A stretch of 64,000 nucleotides of DNA from Lachnospiraceae bacterium (GCA_016280395.1 JAEEGQ010000022.1:1-64000), one strand, 5' to 3'; positions 36,016 through 47,010 are shown, counted from the first letter of the stretch. Program-made: numbers and translations. The notes: generated from the letters alone by a model not told the origin.

Positions 36016-37773
36016 TTATTTCTTTTTGCTTACCACTATCGTTATTACAACTATCAGTATTATGAAGCCCGCTATGCCCCCAAGGCCGATCAGAAAGACC
36101 TTTCCGAGCTTTTGCAGCAGTCCGGCGACGGCTTGCTGTGTATCGACATCCGTGATCCCTGGAGTTGCAACAGGGGGAGCGGTAATATGGCCGGGTTCAA
36201 AGGTGATCTCCGGAGTAGGCGTGTATTCTGAGCCGCCCTGTGTAGGACTATTTGTCGTACCGGGCTCTGCAGTAGGTTCTGCGCCGCTTTGAGACGGCTC
36301 GGGTGAAACAGTCGGCGGAACTTCTGTCGGTGTGGAAGTCGGCGTGCATGTATTTGTCGGTGTGGGTGTTGCTGTATTTGTCGGCGTCGGAGTTGCCGGA
36401 ACCGGAGTAGGAGTGGGTGTTGCGGGCACCGGAGTAGGCGTGTTGGTGGCTGTCGGCGTGGGTGTGGCAGGCTTTTGCGTCGGCGTGGGTGTGGCAGGCT
36501 TTTGCGTCGGTGTGAGCGTGGCTGTTGGCGTCGGCGTGGGTGTGGCCGGTTTCTGCGTCGGAGTCGGCGTAGCCGGTTTCTGTGTGGGTGTTGGATTTGC
36601 CGACGGAGTGTAGGATGTTGCAGAAAGCGTTAGCTTTGCTGCCGAAAAAAGCTGCTTTGTCACGTCGTCGTAGGTATAGATATAGTCGTAAGGAATATCA
36701 TATATCACAGGCTTTATCAAATAACCGGCTGCGGGAGAGCCCGACTGCGCGCCGGCAAGGAACAGGGCACCGGTGTATTTGCTGCCTCCCAGATCGCAGC
36801 TTGTTACATCGACAAGATAGTTCTTCCCGTCCTCCATGGTCACGATATTCCACATATGAGCGGAGTTCGTGTCCGTACCGGGAACTTCGAAATTGCCGCT
36901 TGCGCAGCGGCATTTTATGAGGGGACTGTTAAAGGTCGTAAGATCACAGAGATACTGAAAGGCTTTTGCGTAGCCCTGGCATACGACTTTTGTTGAAGGA
37001 TCGCTGTCGAATACCCAGACAGCCTGCCAGGGATCACGCCTTCCGCCGTCCCAGGTGGATTCTACGGCTTCGTTATTGTAATCCGTAAGCTCAACAATCT
37101 TTTCCATGTAGTATTTGAGCTTTTCATAATCGGACAGGGATGCTGCTGCGGCAACTATGGCCTTTGCCGTATTCATCCCGTTTTTGGCGGCGGGGACACC
37201 TTTGTCAACGGAATAAGAGAAATCGTTACCTGATGCGACGAAGCTGTCAGTGTAGTCTTTTCCAACAGAAAAGAGCATTTCGAAATCTTTTTTGAATTCG
37301 ATGTAATTATCGGGAGAACCGTCGCCGGTAAGGGTTGCGTTATAGGATCGGAAAGGCGAGTTGAAAAAGACCTGGCCGTAACTCCAGAAAAAACCATAGG
37401 GAAGGTTACGAAAGAGCGCATTCATCACAAGAAGCGGGTCGTAGACGAAGGTTTTGTTTATGGCCTCGGTTACTTCCGGCAAAAGTGTGATCTTGCCGCC
37501 TTCTGATGTAAAACGGATACCGTCAAGACCGATGTCTGAAGCATAGACCTTTCTGCTGAGTCCGACCTTGTCAAAGGAGATCGTGATCTTGGTACTGGTC
37601 CGTTCTCCTGTGAGGATCTTTTCAACCTCTTCTTTTAAGCAGTTATAGATTTTCAGATTAAGGCCCGTGAGATTTAAGTCTTCAGCCTTCACAGGCTTTG
37701 GAGCCTGAAGGAAACAGCATAAGAAGACAAGCACGGACAAAAGCAATGCAGTCTGGCGCGGGTATTTTTTCAT
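36016..37773 (-). CDS. Transglutaminase-like surface protein with Thr-Pro linker and C-terminal anchor
   Basis: A signal peptide (cut near VKA, about residue 30) precedes a domain of about 200 residues without a recognised family. A transglutaminase-like core follows with Cys265 in VVCQGYAKA, His306 in AHMWNIV and Asp322 in YLVDVTS, the expected triad order. A Thr-Pro linker (about 395-525) and one C-terminal membrane helix with a KKK tail follow. Such proteins are cysteine proteases or amide-forming enzymes at the cell surface. I chose the ATG at 37773 because GGAGG precedes it; a longer frame adds 16 unlikely residues. The same architecture as the CAP protein suggests a shared envelope location. 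Confidence 0.88.
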   Translation of the reverse strand: MKKYPRQTALLLSVLVFLCCFLQAPKPVKAEDLNLTGLNLKIYNCLKEEVEKILTGERTSTKITISFDKVGLSRKVYASDIGLDGIRFTSEGGKITLLPEVTEAINKTFVYDPLLVMNALFRNLPYGFFWSYGQVFFNSPFRSYNATLTGDGSPDNYIEFKKDFEMLFSVGKDYTDSFVASGNDFSYSVDKGVPAAKNGMNTAKAIVAAAASLSDYEKLKYYMEKIVELTDYNNEAVESTWDGGRRDPWQAVWVFDSDPSTKVVCQGYAKAFQYLCDLTTFNSPLIKCRCASGNFEVPGTDTNSAHMWNIVTMEDGKNYLVDVTSCDLGGSKYTGALFLAGAQSGSPAAGYLIKPVIYDIPYDYIYTYDDVTKQLFSAAKLTLSATSYTPSANPTPTQKPATPTPTQKPATPTPTPTATLTPTQKPATPTPTQKPATPTPTATNTPTPVPATPTPTPVPATPTPTNTATPTPTNTCTPTSTPTEVPPTVSPEPSQSGAEPTAEPGTTNSPTQGGSEYTPTPEITFEPGHITAPPVATPGITDVDTQQAVAGLLQKLGKVFLIGLGGIAGFIILIVVITIVVSKKK

Positions 37774-37828
37774 GATCCTCCAATGACCGGAAAGGAGGGA
37801 TGAGGCGTGCAAACAGAGCACACATCAA

Positions 37829-39097
37829 TCATTCCTCTGTTTTGGGCTTTTCTTTGAATTTGATGCGTATCTCAGAGATACGCTTTTTGTCCATTGCTGC
37901 GACTGTAAAGGAGATGTTGTCTTCGTCAACATGTTCGCCTACAACGGGAATATGGCCGAGTTTCCCGAGCACATAGCCCGCAATGGAGTCGTGGTCGTCG
38001 GTATCAAGGTCGAGACCGAAACGGTCGTTGATATCTTCGGTCCTTGTGAGGCCGTCGATAATGAACTCATCCTCGGAAAGGTTGCGGATATCATCCTTTT
38101 CGTCCATATCATACTCGTCACGGATCTCGCCGACGATCTCCTCAAGAAGATCCTCCATCGATACAAGGCCGGCAACTGCACCGTATTCGTCAAGGATTAT
38201 GGCAAGGGAGATGGATTTGCGCCTCATCTCGTCCATAAGCTCTGAGGTTTTCTTATATTCAAAACTGAAATAGGCTTCCCTTACATGTTCAGAGATAACA
38301 AAATTCGCGGGTTCATCTGTAAAGAAGATGAAGTCCTTAAGATACAGGATACCGATGATGTTGTCCCTGGTTTCGTGGAAAACAGGGAGGCGGCTGTACT
38401 GTTCTTTGCGGAAGATCGCCATCACCTCGTCATAGGACATGGTATCCTCGGCAAATGCCATATCTATGCGGGGAACCATAACGTCCTTGGCGTAGGAATC
38501 GCCGAAATCAACAACGTTGTTGATCATTTCGCGTTCCTCTTTTTCGATGACGCCCTCCTCGTGACTTACATCAACATAGGTCAGGAGCTCATCTTCGGTA
38601 ATGACTGCCTTGTCGTCAGGGTCTATGCCGACTATGCGCATGAAGAAACGCGAGATCTTGTTTAGTACGAAGCTTACCGGTGTCAGGAGCTGCATAAGGA
38701 CATATATTATCCTTGCGTAGGCTAAGGAAAGCTTTTCGGCGCGGATGGTGCTTATGCTCTTTGGGGTGATCTCGCCGAAGATAAGGATAAGGATGGTGAT
38801 GATGCCCGTAGCAAGCCCGACGCCTATATTCTTGAAGACATTTATGGCGAGAGTCGTGGTAAGTGCGGAAGCAGAGAGATTAACAATGTTGTTGCCGATG
38901 AGGATGGCAGAGAGCATGCGGTCCTGGTTTTCGTGAAGCTTTAAGACCATCGCTGCCCGTTTGTTCCCGTCATCTGCGAGTTTTCTGATCTTGATCTTGT
39001 TTACTGCTGTAAGCGCTGTCTCCGCAGAGGAAAAGAAAGCGGAAAAAAACAGCAGTATCAGCAGGGTTATCAACTGGAATATGGCGCCGTCCGGCAT
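37829..39097 (-). CDS. CorC/HlyC-type (CNNM) membrane protein with CBS domains
   Basis: The 422-residue protein has an N-terminal DUF21 membrane domain with about four helices, a CBS pair (about 210-330, including EYGAVAGLVSMEDLLEEIVGE-type sequence) and a C-terminal CorC/transporter-associated domain. Members are now viewed as Mg2+ exporters or regulators of metal balance rather than haemolysins. A second Mg-linked gene, mgtE, lies 2.5 kb away. It is 17 bases downstream of argH on the same strand and may be read through from the argH promoter. Confidence 0.92.
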   Translation of the reverse strand: MPDGAIFQLITLLILLFFSAFFSSAETALTAVNKIKIRKLADDGNKRAAMVLKLHENQDRMLSAILIGNNIVNLSASALTTTLAINVFKNIGVGLATGIITILILIFGEITPKSISTIRAEKLSLAYARIIYVLMQLLTPVSFVLNKISRFFMRIVGIDPDDKAVITEDELLTYVDVSHEEGVIEKEEREMINNVVDFGDSYAKDVMVPRIDMAFAEDTMSYDEVMAIFRKEQYSRLPVFHETRDNIIGILYLKDFIFFTDEPANFVISEHVREAYFSFEYKKTSELMDEMRRKSISLAIILDEYGAVAGLVSMEDLLEEIVGEIRDEYDMDEKDDIRNLSEDEFIIDGLTRTEDINDRFGLDLDTDDHDSIAGYVLGKLGHIPVVGEHVDEDNISFTVAAMDKKRISEIRIKFKEKPKTEE

Positions 39098-39114
39098 AAT
39101 GTTCCTTTCAAAGC

Positions 39115-40494
<1,380 letters not shown>

Positions 40495-40515
40495 TTCAAA
40501 AGTATCCTTTCTTGG

Positions 40516-40565
40516 AATTATACAATACCAAAATATAATATAATCAAAGGACGGCGCATTGTCAA
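40516..40565 (-). promoter_or_regulatory. argH promoter with TGTATAATT motif
   Basis: On the minus strand TTGACA (40560-40565) and TATATT (40537-40542) are separated by 17 bases. Just downstream, at 40516-40524, is TGTATAATT, the same core that overlaps the -10 boxes of argG and the argJ operon. Confidence 0.7.
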
Positions 40566-40642
40566 GGAATTACGAGCGCAGTACCCCGAATGGAGTCATA
40601 TTTCATCTGATCTTTCTGCTGATCTTTCTGATGCCTTAATGT

Positions 40643-40671
40643 TTGACTTTTTATTTTACATTTGATAAAAT
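40643..40671 (+). promoter_or_regulatory. Promoter of the SleB-type lipoprotein gene
   Basis: TTGACT and TAAAAT are separated by 17 bases, about 40 bases before the start codon. Confidence 0.7.
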
Positions 40672-40713
40672 TGTGAATAATAGATTCATCAATGCAGTAT
40701 ATCGAGGGAAATG

Positions 40714-41964
40714 ATGAAAAGAAACAGTGTATCGTATTTAGTGAAAATAGTGTTATTGGCTTGCTTTTGCGGTATATTCATGTCGGGGTGTGCCGGAAAG
40801 CCCAACGAAGCTGCCGGGGACAGGCAGCAGACAGCGAGCCCGACAACTACTGCTGCGGCACCTTCACCCACAGCAACGAGCAAACCGACACCGACGCCAA
40901 CCGCTATGCCAACCCCGACACCGACCTCAACTCCGACTCCCACTCCCACTCCCACGGAAGCCTTAAAGATCGTTTCGAACGGCGGGGAGTTTGTGGGTGT
41001 CCTGACTGTTGAGGACTGGGCGTCTGCTGTAGAGCTTCCGCCAATTACATGCGATTATATAATCACCAAGGTCATGGATTCCATGAATATCAGATCCGGC
41101 CCCGGTATGGAATATCAGATCATAGGCAAGATGCACAAAATGTGCTATGGCAAGATACTCGAGCGTGCCGAAGGCTGGACGAAGATACAGTCCGGAGATG
41201 TTGTGGGCTATATCTCGAATACGCTTATCTACATGGATGAAGAAGCCATAAAGGTCAGTGCTGAGAATGACATTTTCAGAGTCAGCATGAAGTTCAAGGA
41301 CATCAATGTCAATGTCAGAAAGGGACCGGGTACGGATTATCCCATAATCGGCACCGCAGCACCGGACAGCACATTTGTCTGGTACCCCGAGCTCTCGACG
41401 GATGAGTGGTATGCTATACAGTATAAAGATGACATGATAGCATATATCCATAACAGTTATACCATTGCAACATCAAACATCGACCTGGCGCTGACAATGG
41501 CGCAGGAAGAAGCGCGTATTCGCGCGGAGTGGTTTGCAAAAGCCATGGCTTATTCTAAGGCGCACCCGCCTAAGGAAACAAACCGTGCACCCATAAGTCT
41601 TACGGACGAAGAACTTTATCTGATGTCCGTTGTCGTTGCAATGGAAGCACTCTATGAACCGTACGAGGGCAAGGTAATGGTTGCAAATGTCATCGTCAAC
41701 CGTATTCTTAACGGAGAATGGGGACACACGCTGAAGGAAGTGGTCTATGCCCCGGGACAGTTCACGGGCGCCAACTCCGGAAGAGTCGAGCTTTTCTGGA
41801 ACCGGGTAAATGAGGACTGCAAGCGCGCCACTATCGAGGCGGTCATGGGCCGCAACAATATCGGCGACTATCTGTTCTTCATCTCCATCGGAAAAGCCAG
41901 GTTTGACCTTTACTACGATTACTATGTTTACCACGGACACTGCTTCTACAAGAGACACTGGTAA
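40714..41964 (+). CDS. Lipoprotein with two SH3b domains and a SleB-type cell wall hydrolase domain
   Basis: The signal peptide ends in a lipobox (FMSGC). A Thr-Pro linker (about residues 40-85) precedes two bacterial SH3 domains, recognisable by MNIRSGPGMEY and VNVRKGPGTDY, each followed by a Gly-Tyr-Ile or Ala-Tyr-Ile turn. The C-terminal domain (about 305-416) is of the Hydrolase_2/SleB family, which cuts peptidoglycan; VAMEALYEPYEGKVMVANV marks its start and the catalytic Glu is expected there. The protein would be a wall-remodelling enzyme tethered to the membrane. Tandem ATGs at 40711 and 40714 are both possible starts; GAGGG spacing favours the second. Confidence 0.9.
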   Translation: MKRNSVSYLVKIVLLACFCGIFMSGCAGKPNEAAGDRQQTASPTTTAAAPSPTATSKPTPTPTAMPTPTPTSTPTPTPTPTEALKIVSNGGEFVGVLTVEDWASAVELPPITCDYIITKVMDSMNIRSGPGMEYQIIGKMHKMCYGKILERAEGWTKIQSGDVVGYISNTLIYMDEEAIKVSAENDIFRVSMKFKDINVNVRKGPGTDYPIIGTAAPDSTFVWYPELSTDEWYAIQYKDDMIAYIHNSYTIATSNIDLALTMAQEEARIRAEWFAKAMAYSKAHPPKETNRAPISLTDEELYLMSVVVAMEALYEPYEGKVMVANVIVNRILNGEWGHTLKEVVYAPGQFTGANSGRVELFWNRVNEDCKRATIEAVMGRNNIGDYLFFISIGKARFDLYYDYYVYHGHCFYKRHW

Positions 41965-42053
41965 GGGGGACTAAAGCCTGCATTTCAACGCCGGTTCAAT
42001 AACGGGGCATGAAATACAAGATCGTGCACACCCGTATATCACAGGATAATAAA

Positions 42054-42104
42054 AGACGATACCGGAACGCATTTTGCTGTCATCCGGTATCGTCTCTCTT
42101 TTTT
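42054..42104. terminator. Strong terminator between convergent genes
   Basis: AGACGATACCGGA (42054-42066) pairs perfectly with TCCGGTATCGTCT (42083-42095), followed by CTCTTTTTT. Read from the other side it is followed by CTTTTATTA, so it can serve both strands. Confidence 0.88.
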
Positions 42105-42163
42105 ACGATAATGTGTTTTGTACGGTTACTGTGCCAAACGGGACCGTTACCACGGGAATACAG

Positions 42164-42553
42164 TTACATGGAATCCTCGCCTTCGCTATCCCATTCGCCG
42201 TCCTCTGGGGCATATGCCTCGTCTTCTTCAAGATATTCTTCTTCGCAGGCGTCATCTTCGGCGGCTTCAAGCGCCGTGCTTTCCTCGTCGTCTATAACAT
42301 CGCCCCCGATCTTTACGGGTTTTGTCTCTTTGACACGGTAGCCCTTGCAGACATTGCCGGACTCAAGCTTGATCATGCCTCTGTTGCAAAGGTCGGTGTC
42401 GCATACGTATTTCATGGAATCGTAAAGGGCAAAAGACTCGCCTGCCGTAACATCAAAGGGCGGGAGAGGAGCGAATTTGACAGCCCCTTCGGCCCCGTTT
42501 CCTTCTTTAGTGTTATCATAAGCCCCGTTTTCGGGGTGTTTTTCGTTATCCAT
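42164..42553 (-). CDS. Small acidic protein of unknown function
   Basis: The 129-residue protein is not a family I recognise. The middle contains YDSMKYVCDTDLCNRG and GNVCKGYRV, three cysteines that might bind metal. The C-terminal 50 residues are extremely acidic (EEEYLEEDEAY and similar). There is no signal peptide or membrane segment. I chose the ATG at 42553 because GGAGG lies six bases upstream. It has its own promoter and is not in an operon. Confidence 0.72.
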   Translation of the reverse strand: MDNEKHPENGAYDNTKEGNGAEGAVKFAPLPPFDVTAGESFALYDSMKYVCDTDLCNRGMIKLESGNVCKGYRVKETKPVKIGGDVIDDEESTALEAAEDDACEEEYLEEDEAYAPEDGEWDSEGEDSM

Positions 42554-42609
42554 GGCAAACCTCCGGATCAAAAACTTTGCATTGCGTTTCCTGCAATGCC
42601 GGTGAAGAG

Positions 42610-42638
42610 ATTATACTACAACACAATTGAAAAGTCAA
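42610..42638 (-). promoter_or_regulatory. Promoter of the small acidic protein gene
   Basis: On the minus strand TTGACT (42633-42638) and TATAAT (42610-42615) are separated by 17 bases. Confidence 0.7.
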
Positions 42639-42692
42639 AAGCACAAAGGGAGAATTCTCTGCGGATTTACTGAATTTTTCGCGCTTTGACTA

Positions 42693-42721
42693 TTGACTGG
42701 ATAGGTATTTGGTGCTAATAT
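42693..42721 (+). promoter_or_regulatory. Candidate argS promoter
   Basis: TTGACT is followed after 17 bases by TAATAT, which overlaps a TATAAT at the less favourable spacing of 20. No T-box structure is seen before argS. Confidence 0.5.
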
Positions 42722-42778
42722 AATTAAATCGTGGTTTGACATTTTGAGATTTAATCTGAGATTGAAAGAAGGAACAGG

Positions 42779-44551
42779 ATGAAGAAATTAACAGATATCA
42801 TTTCGGATAAGCTGAAAGCGGCATTTGCGGCCGCAGGATATGATGAAAACTATGGGATCGCCGGTGTTTCAAACCGTCCCGACCTCTGTGAATATCAGTG
42901 CAACGGGGCCATGGCCGCTGCCAAGAAGTACAAAAAGGCTCCAATAGCCATTGCAAACGAAGTTATAGAAAAGCTTGATGCAGCAGGCGTTTTTGATGCA
43001 GCTGCCGTTGCGCCCGGATTTATTAATATCAATCTTGACAGGAACTATCTTACCGAATACATAGCAAAGATGGATACGGATCCCAAAATGGGAGCGGAAC
43101 CTGCCGAAAAACCGCTGTCGATAGTAGTGGATTACGGCGGGGCAAACGTTGCAAAACCGCTTCATGTCGGACATCTGCGTCCTGCCGTTATAGGCGAGAG
43201 CATCAAGCGGATGTTCAGATTTATGGGACACAAGGTGGTTGGCGATGCCCATCTTGGCGACTGGGGGCTTCAGATAGGGCTCATCATAGCATGGCTTGAA
43301 GAAAAACGCCCCGAGCTTCCGTATTTTGACCCGGGATTTACCGGCGAGTACCCGAAAGAAGCTCCTTTTACGGCAGCGGAACTTGAAGTGATCTATCCCG
43401 CAGCAAGCAAATACTCCAAGGAGAATGCGGAATTCCTTGCAAAAGCCCAGAGCAATGTATTTGAACTCCAGAACGGGAACCGGGGGTATTTTGCCCTCTG
43501 GCAGCATATCATGAACACATCGGTTCCGGATATCAAGCGTGTTTACGGCAGGCTTAACGTGGATTTCGATGTATGGAAGACAGAAAGCGACGCACGCTAC
43601 TATATTCCGGATATGATCGAAAAGATGAAGAATGACGGCTTTGCGCATATCGATAACGGCGCGCTTGTTGTTGATGTAAAAGAGGAGACGGACACAAAGG
43701 AAATGCCGCCCGTAATGCTCCTTAAGTCTAACGGGGCAACACTTTATGACACAACGGATCTGGCAACGATCGTTGAAAGAATGAAGCTGTTTGCGCCGGA
43801 TCATATAGTCTATGTGGTTGACAAGCGTCAGGATCTGTATTTTGAACGCGTTTTCAGGGCTGCTCACAAGACAGGCATTGTAAAACCCGAAACACGTCTT
43901 ACCTTTATCGGGAACGGGACCATGAACGGCGCTGACGGAAAGCCCTTCAAGACAAGGGACGGCGGTGTTATGCGCCTTGAAATGCTTATTGACGAGATCA
44001 ATGGCAAGGTTTATGAAAAGGTGATGAGCAACCGTGAAACAAGCGAGGAGGAAGCCCGTGCGATCGCTTCAAAGGTAGGCCTTGCTGCCTTAAAATACGG
44101 CGATCTTTCGAATCAGGCCACAAAGGATTACATCTTTGATGTTGACAGATTTACTTCCTTCGAAGGGAATACGGGCCCTTACATCCTTTATACAATGGTC
44201 CGCATTAAATCCATCCTTGCAAAGGCAAAGGACGAGAGTATCAGCATTCCGGACTGTTTCCCGGCAAGAACAAGGGCGGAACACGAGGAGAGCGAGATAA
44301 ATCTCATGCTTTCCTGCGCACGTTTCAACGATATGGTTGAGCATGCGGCCGAGGAGATGGCGCCTCATAAGGTCTGCCAGTTCATGTATCAGCTCGCAGA
44401 CGGCTTCAACACCTTCTACCATGAGAACAAGATACTGACCGAGAGCGATACCGCAAAGCGTAACGAATGGCTTGCCCTTATCAAGGTCGTACTTAAGCTT
44501 CTTGAGATATGCACGGGCCTTCTTGGGATTGAAGCCCCTGATCGTATGTAA
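42779..44551 (+). CDS. argS: Arginyl-tRNA synthetase
   Basis: ArgRS charges tRNA-Arg and is a class I synthetase. The 590-residue protein has the N-terminal additional domain, the HIGH-like motif as HVGHLRPAVIGE near residue 128, and the anticodon-binding DALR domain at the C-terminus, where ALKYGDLSNQ and FTSFEGNTGPYI are typical. The KMSKS motif is not obvious, as is usual in this enzyme. It starts behind GAAGGA. An ATPase gene begins about 20 bases after its stop. Confidence 0.96.
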   Translation: MKKLTDIISDKLKAAFAAAGYDENYGIAGVSNRPDLCEYQCNGAMAAAKKYKKAPIAIANEVIEKLDAAGVFDAAAVAPGFININLDRNYLTEYIAKMDTDPKMGAEPAEKPLSIVVDYGGANVAKPLHVGHLRPAVIGESIKRMFRFMGHKVVGDAHLGDWGLQIGLIIAWLEEKRPELPYFDPGFTGEYPKEAPFTAAELEVIYPAASKYSKENAEFLAKAQSNVFELQNGNRGYFALWQHIMNTSVPDIKRVYGRLNVDFDVWKTESDARYYIPDMIEKMKNDGFAHIDNGALVVDVKEETDTKEMPPVMLLKSNGATLYDTTDLATIVERMKLFAPDHIVYVVDKRQDLYFERVFRAAHKTGIVKPETRLTFIGNGTMNGADGKPFKTRDGGVMRLEMLIDEINGKVYEKVMSNRETSEEEARAIASKVGLAALKYGDLSNQATKDYIFDVDRFTSFEGNTGPYILYTMVRIKSILAKAKDESISIPDCFPARTRAEHEESEINLMLSCARFNDMVEHAAEEMAPHKVCQFMYQLADGFNTFYHENKILTESDTAKRNEWLALIKVVLKLLEICTGLLGIEAPDRM

Positions 44552-44572
44552 ATAACGTTTTTGGAGAAGAAA

Positions 44573-45943
44573 ATGTTTATTGGGAGAGTTTCCGAAAGAA
44601 AAATACTTGAAGAGATCTACGCATCGCAGAAATCCGGTCTTGTGATACTTTACGGAAGGCCGGGGATCGGAAAGACGGCTCTGGCATCGGAATTTATTGC
44701 CGAAAAGGATGCGTTTTACTACCTTTGCCGCGACTGCACGGACAGAGAGCAGGCTTTTATCATAAGACGGGAGCTTGAAAACGGGAAGGTTGAAGGAGAA
44801 AACGGACAGGCTGTGGGCGATACCCTGCAAAAAGCTGTTCTTCCCCGTGAGGATGGAACCTCGCGCCATATCATCGTGCTTGATGAGTTCCATCTTTGCA
44901 TGAAAGGCGGAACACTCAAGGATGTGCTGCTGAACATCCTTACCGACAAAGACCGTTTTGAGCATGTCCTGTTTGTCCTGTGCTCGAGCTCTGTGAACTG
45001 GGTCGAGAACGAGATGGTCGGAGAACTTGGCGCAGCCGCGCGTTATATCATCAAATTCATGAAGCTGAAAGAACTGGGCTTTATGGAACTTGGGCAGTGG
45101 TTCCCCCGTTTTTCCATTGAAGAATGTATCGCGGTAAACGCCGTGACGGGCGGTGTTCCGGCATATCTGAAGCGCTGGGACGAAAGAAAGAGTGCAGGCG
45201 CAAATATAAAAAAGCTGTTCTTGGAGGAAAACGCGCCTTTCTACAGGGAAGCCGAAAATGTCCTTAACACCGAGCTTCGAGAGCTTGCAGCCTACAATAC
45301 CATCCTTTATTCGCTTGCCATGGGAAGATGCAAGCTGAACGACATATACCTTAGGACGGGTTTTTCACGGGCAAAGATAAGCGTTTATATCAAGAGCCTG
45401 ATCAGGCTTGATGTGGTCGAAAAGGTCTTCTCGGCCGATGCCGGCAGCAACGATAATGCGCAGAAGGGCCTGTACAGGATACGGGACAATTTCCTTGACT
45501 TCTGGTACAGATTCGTGTTCTGCAACAGATCCGCCATCGCCCTCGGTAAAAGCGACGAGCTGTACGAGGATGTTATCAGGACGGAATTCAGGGAATATCA
45601 GAGAGAATCCTTTGCGGAGCTTTGCCTTGAATACTTAAGGCTTATGGCCCGCCACAAACGTCTGAAAGCGGACTATGACAGGTGGGGAAGCTGGCACGGA
45701 AAAACTGGCCGGATCGACATCCTTGCCGCTGACCGGGACGGCGGGACACTCGCCGGAATATGCAACTGGGGCGACAAGAGGCCGAATGCCGACATGTATA
45801 ACGAGATACTGGATATCCTGCACAGCGCCGGGATCAAGCCCGCAGAGGTATACCTCTTCACGCAGAAACCCGTTTCCGCCGAGGCAATGTCGCTTTATCA
45901 GAAGCAGGATCTTATTAAAGTAGTGGAATTAAAAGATATGTGA
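44573..45943 (+). CDS. AAA-type ATPase with DUF234-like C-terminus
   Basis: This 456-residue protein starts with FIGRVSERKILEEIY, then a Walker A GRPGIGKTAL near residue 30 and a Walker B IIVLDEFHLC near residue 105. A winged-helix segment (about 240-285) and a C-terminal nuclease-like DUF234 region (about 290-450) follow. The family was first described from archaea and is scattered in anaerobic bacteria, often by horizontal transfer; the role is unknown. I chose the ATG at 44573 because GGAG precedes it; the TTG four codons earlier overlaps that ribosome site. It follows argS closely. Confidence 0.88.
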   Translation: MFIGRVSERKILEEIYASQKSGLVILYGRPGIGKTALASEFIAEKDAFYYLCRDCTDREQAFIIRRELENGKVEGENGQAVGDTLQKAVLPREDGTSRHIIVLDEFHLCMKGGTLKDVLLNILTDKDRFEHVLFVLCSSSVNWVENEMVGELGAAARYIIKFMKLKELGFMELGQWFPRFSIEECIAVNAVTGGVPAYLKRWDERKSAGANIKKLFLEENAPFYREAENVLNTELRELAAYNTILYSLAMGRCKLNDIYLRTGFSRAKISVYIKSLIRLDVVEKVFSADAGSNDNAQKGLYRIRDNFLDFWYRFVFCNRSAIALGKSDELYEDVIRTEFREYQRESFAELCLEYLRLMARHKRLKADYDRWGSWHGKTGRIDILAADRDGGTLAGICNWGDKRPNADMYNEILDILHSAGIKPAEVYLFTQKPVSAEAMSLYQKQDLIKVVELKDM

Positions 45944-45951
45944 AAATCTTT

Positions 45952-45980
45952 TTGACAAGCAGGCCGAATATTGATATTAT
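45952..45980 (+). promoter_or_regulatory. Promoter of the SH3b membrane protein gene
   Basis: TTGACA and TATTAT are separated by 17 bases. A short ACAGG/TCCTGT hairpin lies between it and the start codon. Confidence 0.75.
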
Positions 45981-46021
45981 ATGAAACAGGGCAAAAAGTC
46001 CTGTAACCGATCAAGAGGAAC

Positions 46022-47005
46022 ATGGAAATGAAGAAATTGTTTAATCTTAAGAATATCACACTTGTTTTTTTGGCGATCCTGGTGCTTTTCATCATTCCTG
46101 CGGCGGTACATGCCGAGGAAGAAGAACTTATGACCTTCAAGAAGGGCCAGACGAAAGCGGTAGTTAACGTACGTGAAGGTCCCGGCAGCACAACCTACGG
46201 AAAGAAAAAGTATAACGGCAACAATCTTCAGCTTGCTCCCGGTACCAGCTTTACCGTGCTTGATGAGGCTGTGGAGAAGGAAACAGGAATACCGTGGTAC
46301 CATATTTCCTTCTATCTTAACAATGAAGAGCTTGAAGGCTGGATCATCAGCATATATGCCGATATCGTTGGCACCGTTACGGCAACCCCCACTCCGACTC
46401 CCGAAGTGACGGAGACACCGACGCCGACACCTACCGAGACGCCGACGCCTACCCCTTCGCCCACAAGTACACCGAGGCCTACCGAGGCGCCGAAGATCAA
46501 CGACAAGAGCCCTCTCTACAGGCTGTTCTGGCGTGTCGTCATCGCAGTTCTTGTTATATCGGTAGTTGTTATCCTTACTATTTATGTCTATAACAGATTT
46601 GTTGTTTCAAAGGGCAAGACCGATGAGATCAACAAAAAGATGAAATATCTCAAGACCGTCGCCGAGAATTCGGAAGAACCGCGAGGTTCCGGAACCGTTA
46701 CGGTAAAGAGGCCGCAGGTACGGATCGTGGATGACGGCTCCGGTGATGTGACGAGAAGCGCGGAACAGGAGAATGAGCCTGATGAACGTGCGATCCTTCG
46801 TGCAAAGCTTGATAAATTAAAGCAGCATGATATCGTTGATCACAAGTTCTTCGGAAAAGGTGAAGTTTACGATAACTCCGACGTCAAACTCATGGAAGTA
46901 CGCTTCGGCATGGATGTAAGATACCTCAACAAGGATTCGCTTGCCGCAAAGAAGCTGCTTACATTCGATGAGGACGATTCCATCATCACAAGAAAGAAAC
47001 TTTGA
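46022..47005 (+). CDS. Membrane protein with extracellular SH3b, Thr-Pro linker and cytoplasmic Tudor-like domain
   Basis: A signal-like hydrophobic segment (residues 12-31) precedes an extracellular SH3b domain (about 40-120, with VVNVREGPGSTTYG). A Thr-Pro linker (120-160) and one membrane helix (about 167-192) follow. The cytoplasmic part (193-327) ends in a segment reading DIVDHKFFGKGEVYDNSDV, then KLMEVRFGMDVRYLN, which resembles the small Tudor-like domain at the C-terminus of UvrD/PcrA helicases, where the pattern is VxHxxFGxGxV. That domain binds RNA polymerase in PcrA. The protein thus links the cell wall to the cytoplasm. The helicase-domain likeness is my reading and moderate in strength. 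Confidence 0.82.
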   Translation: MEMKKLFNLKNITLVFLAILVLFIIPAAVHAEEEELMTFKKGQTKAVVNVREGPGSTTYGKKKYNGNNLQLAPGTSFTVLDEAVEKETGIPWYHISFYLNNEELEGWIISIYADIVGTVTATPTPTPEVTETPTPTPTETPTPTPSPTSTPRPTEAPKINDKSPLYRLFWRVVIAVLVISVVVILTIYVYNRFVVSKGKTDEINKKMKYLKTVAENSEEPRGSGTVTVKRPQVRIVDDGSGDVTRSAEQENEPDERAILRAKLDKLKQHDIVDHKFFGKGEVYDNSDVKLMEVRFGMDVRYLNKDSLAAKKLLTFDEDDSIITRKKL

Positions 47006-47010
47006 TCGAT

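Noticed and set aside
42572..42778. T-box leader before argS
   Set aside because: No specifier stem, no conserved T-box sequence and no terminator are visible.
42869..43867. Minus-strand open frame of 332 codons inside argS
   Set aside because: argS is intact and conserved on the plus strand; the antisense frame has no recognisable family.
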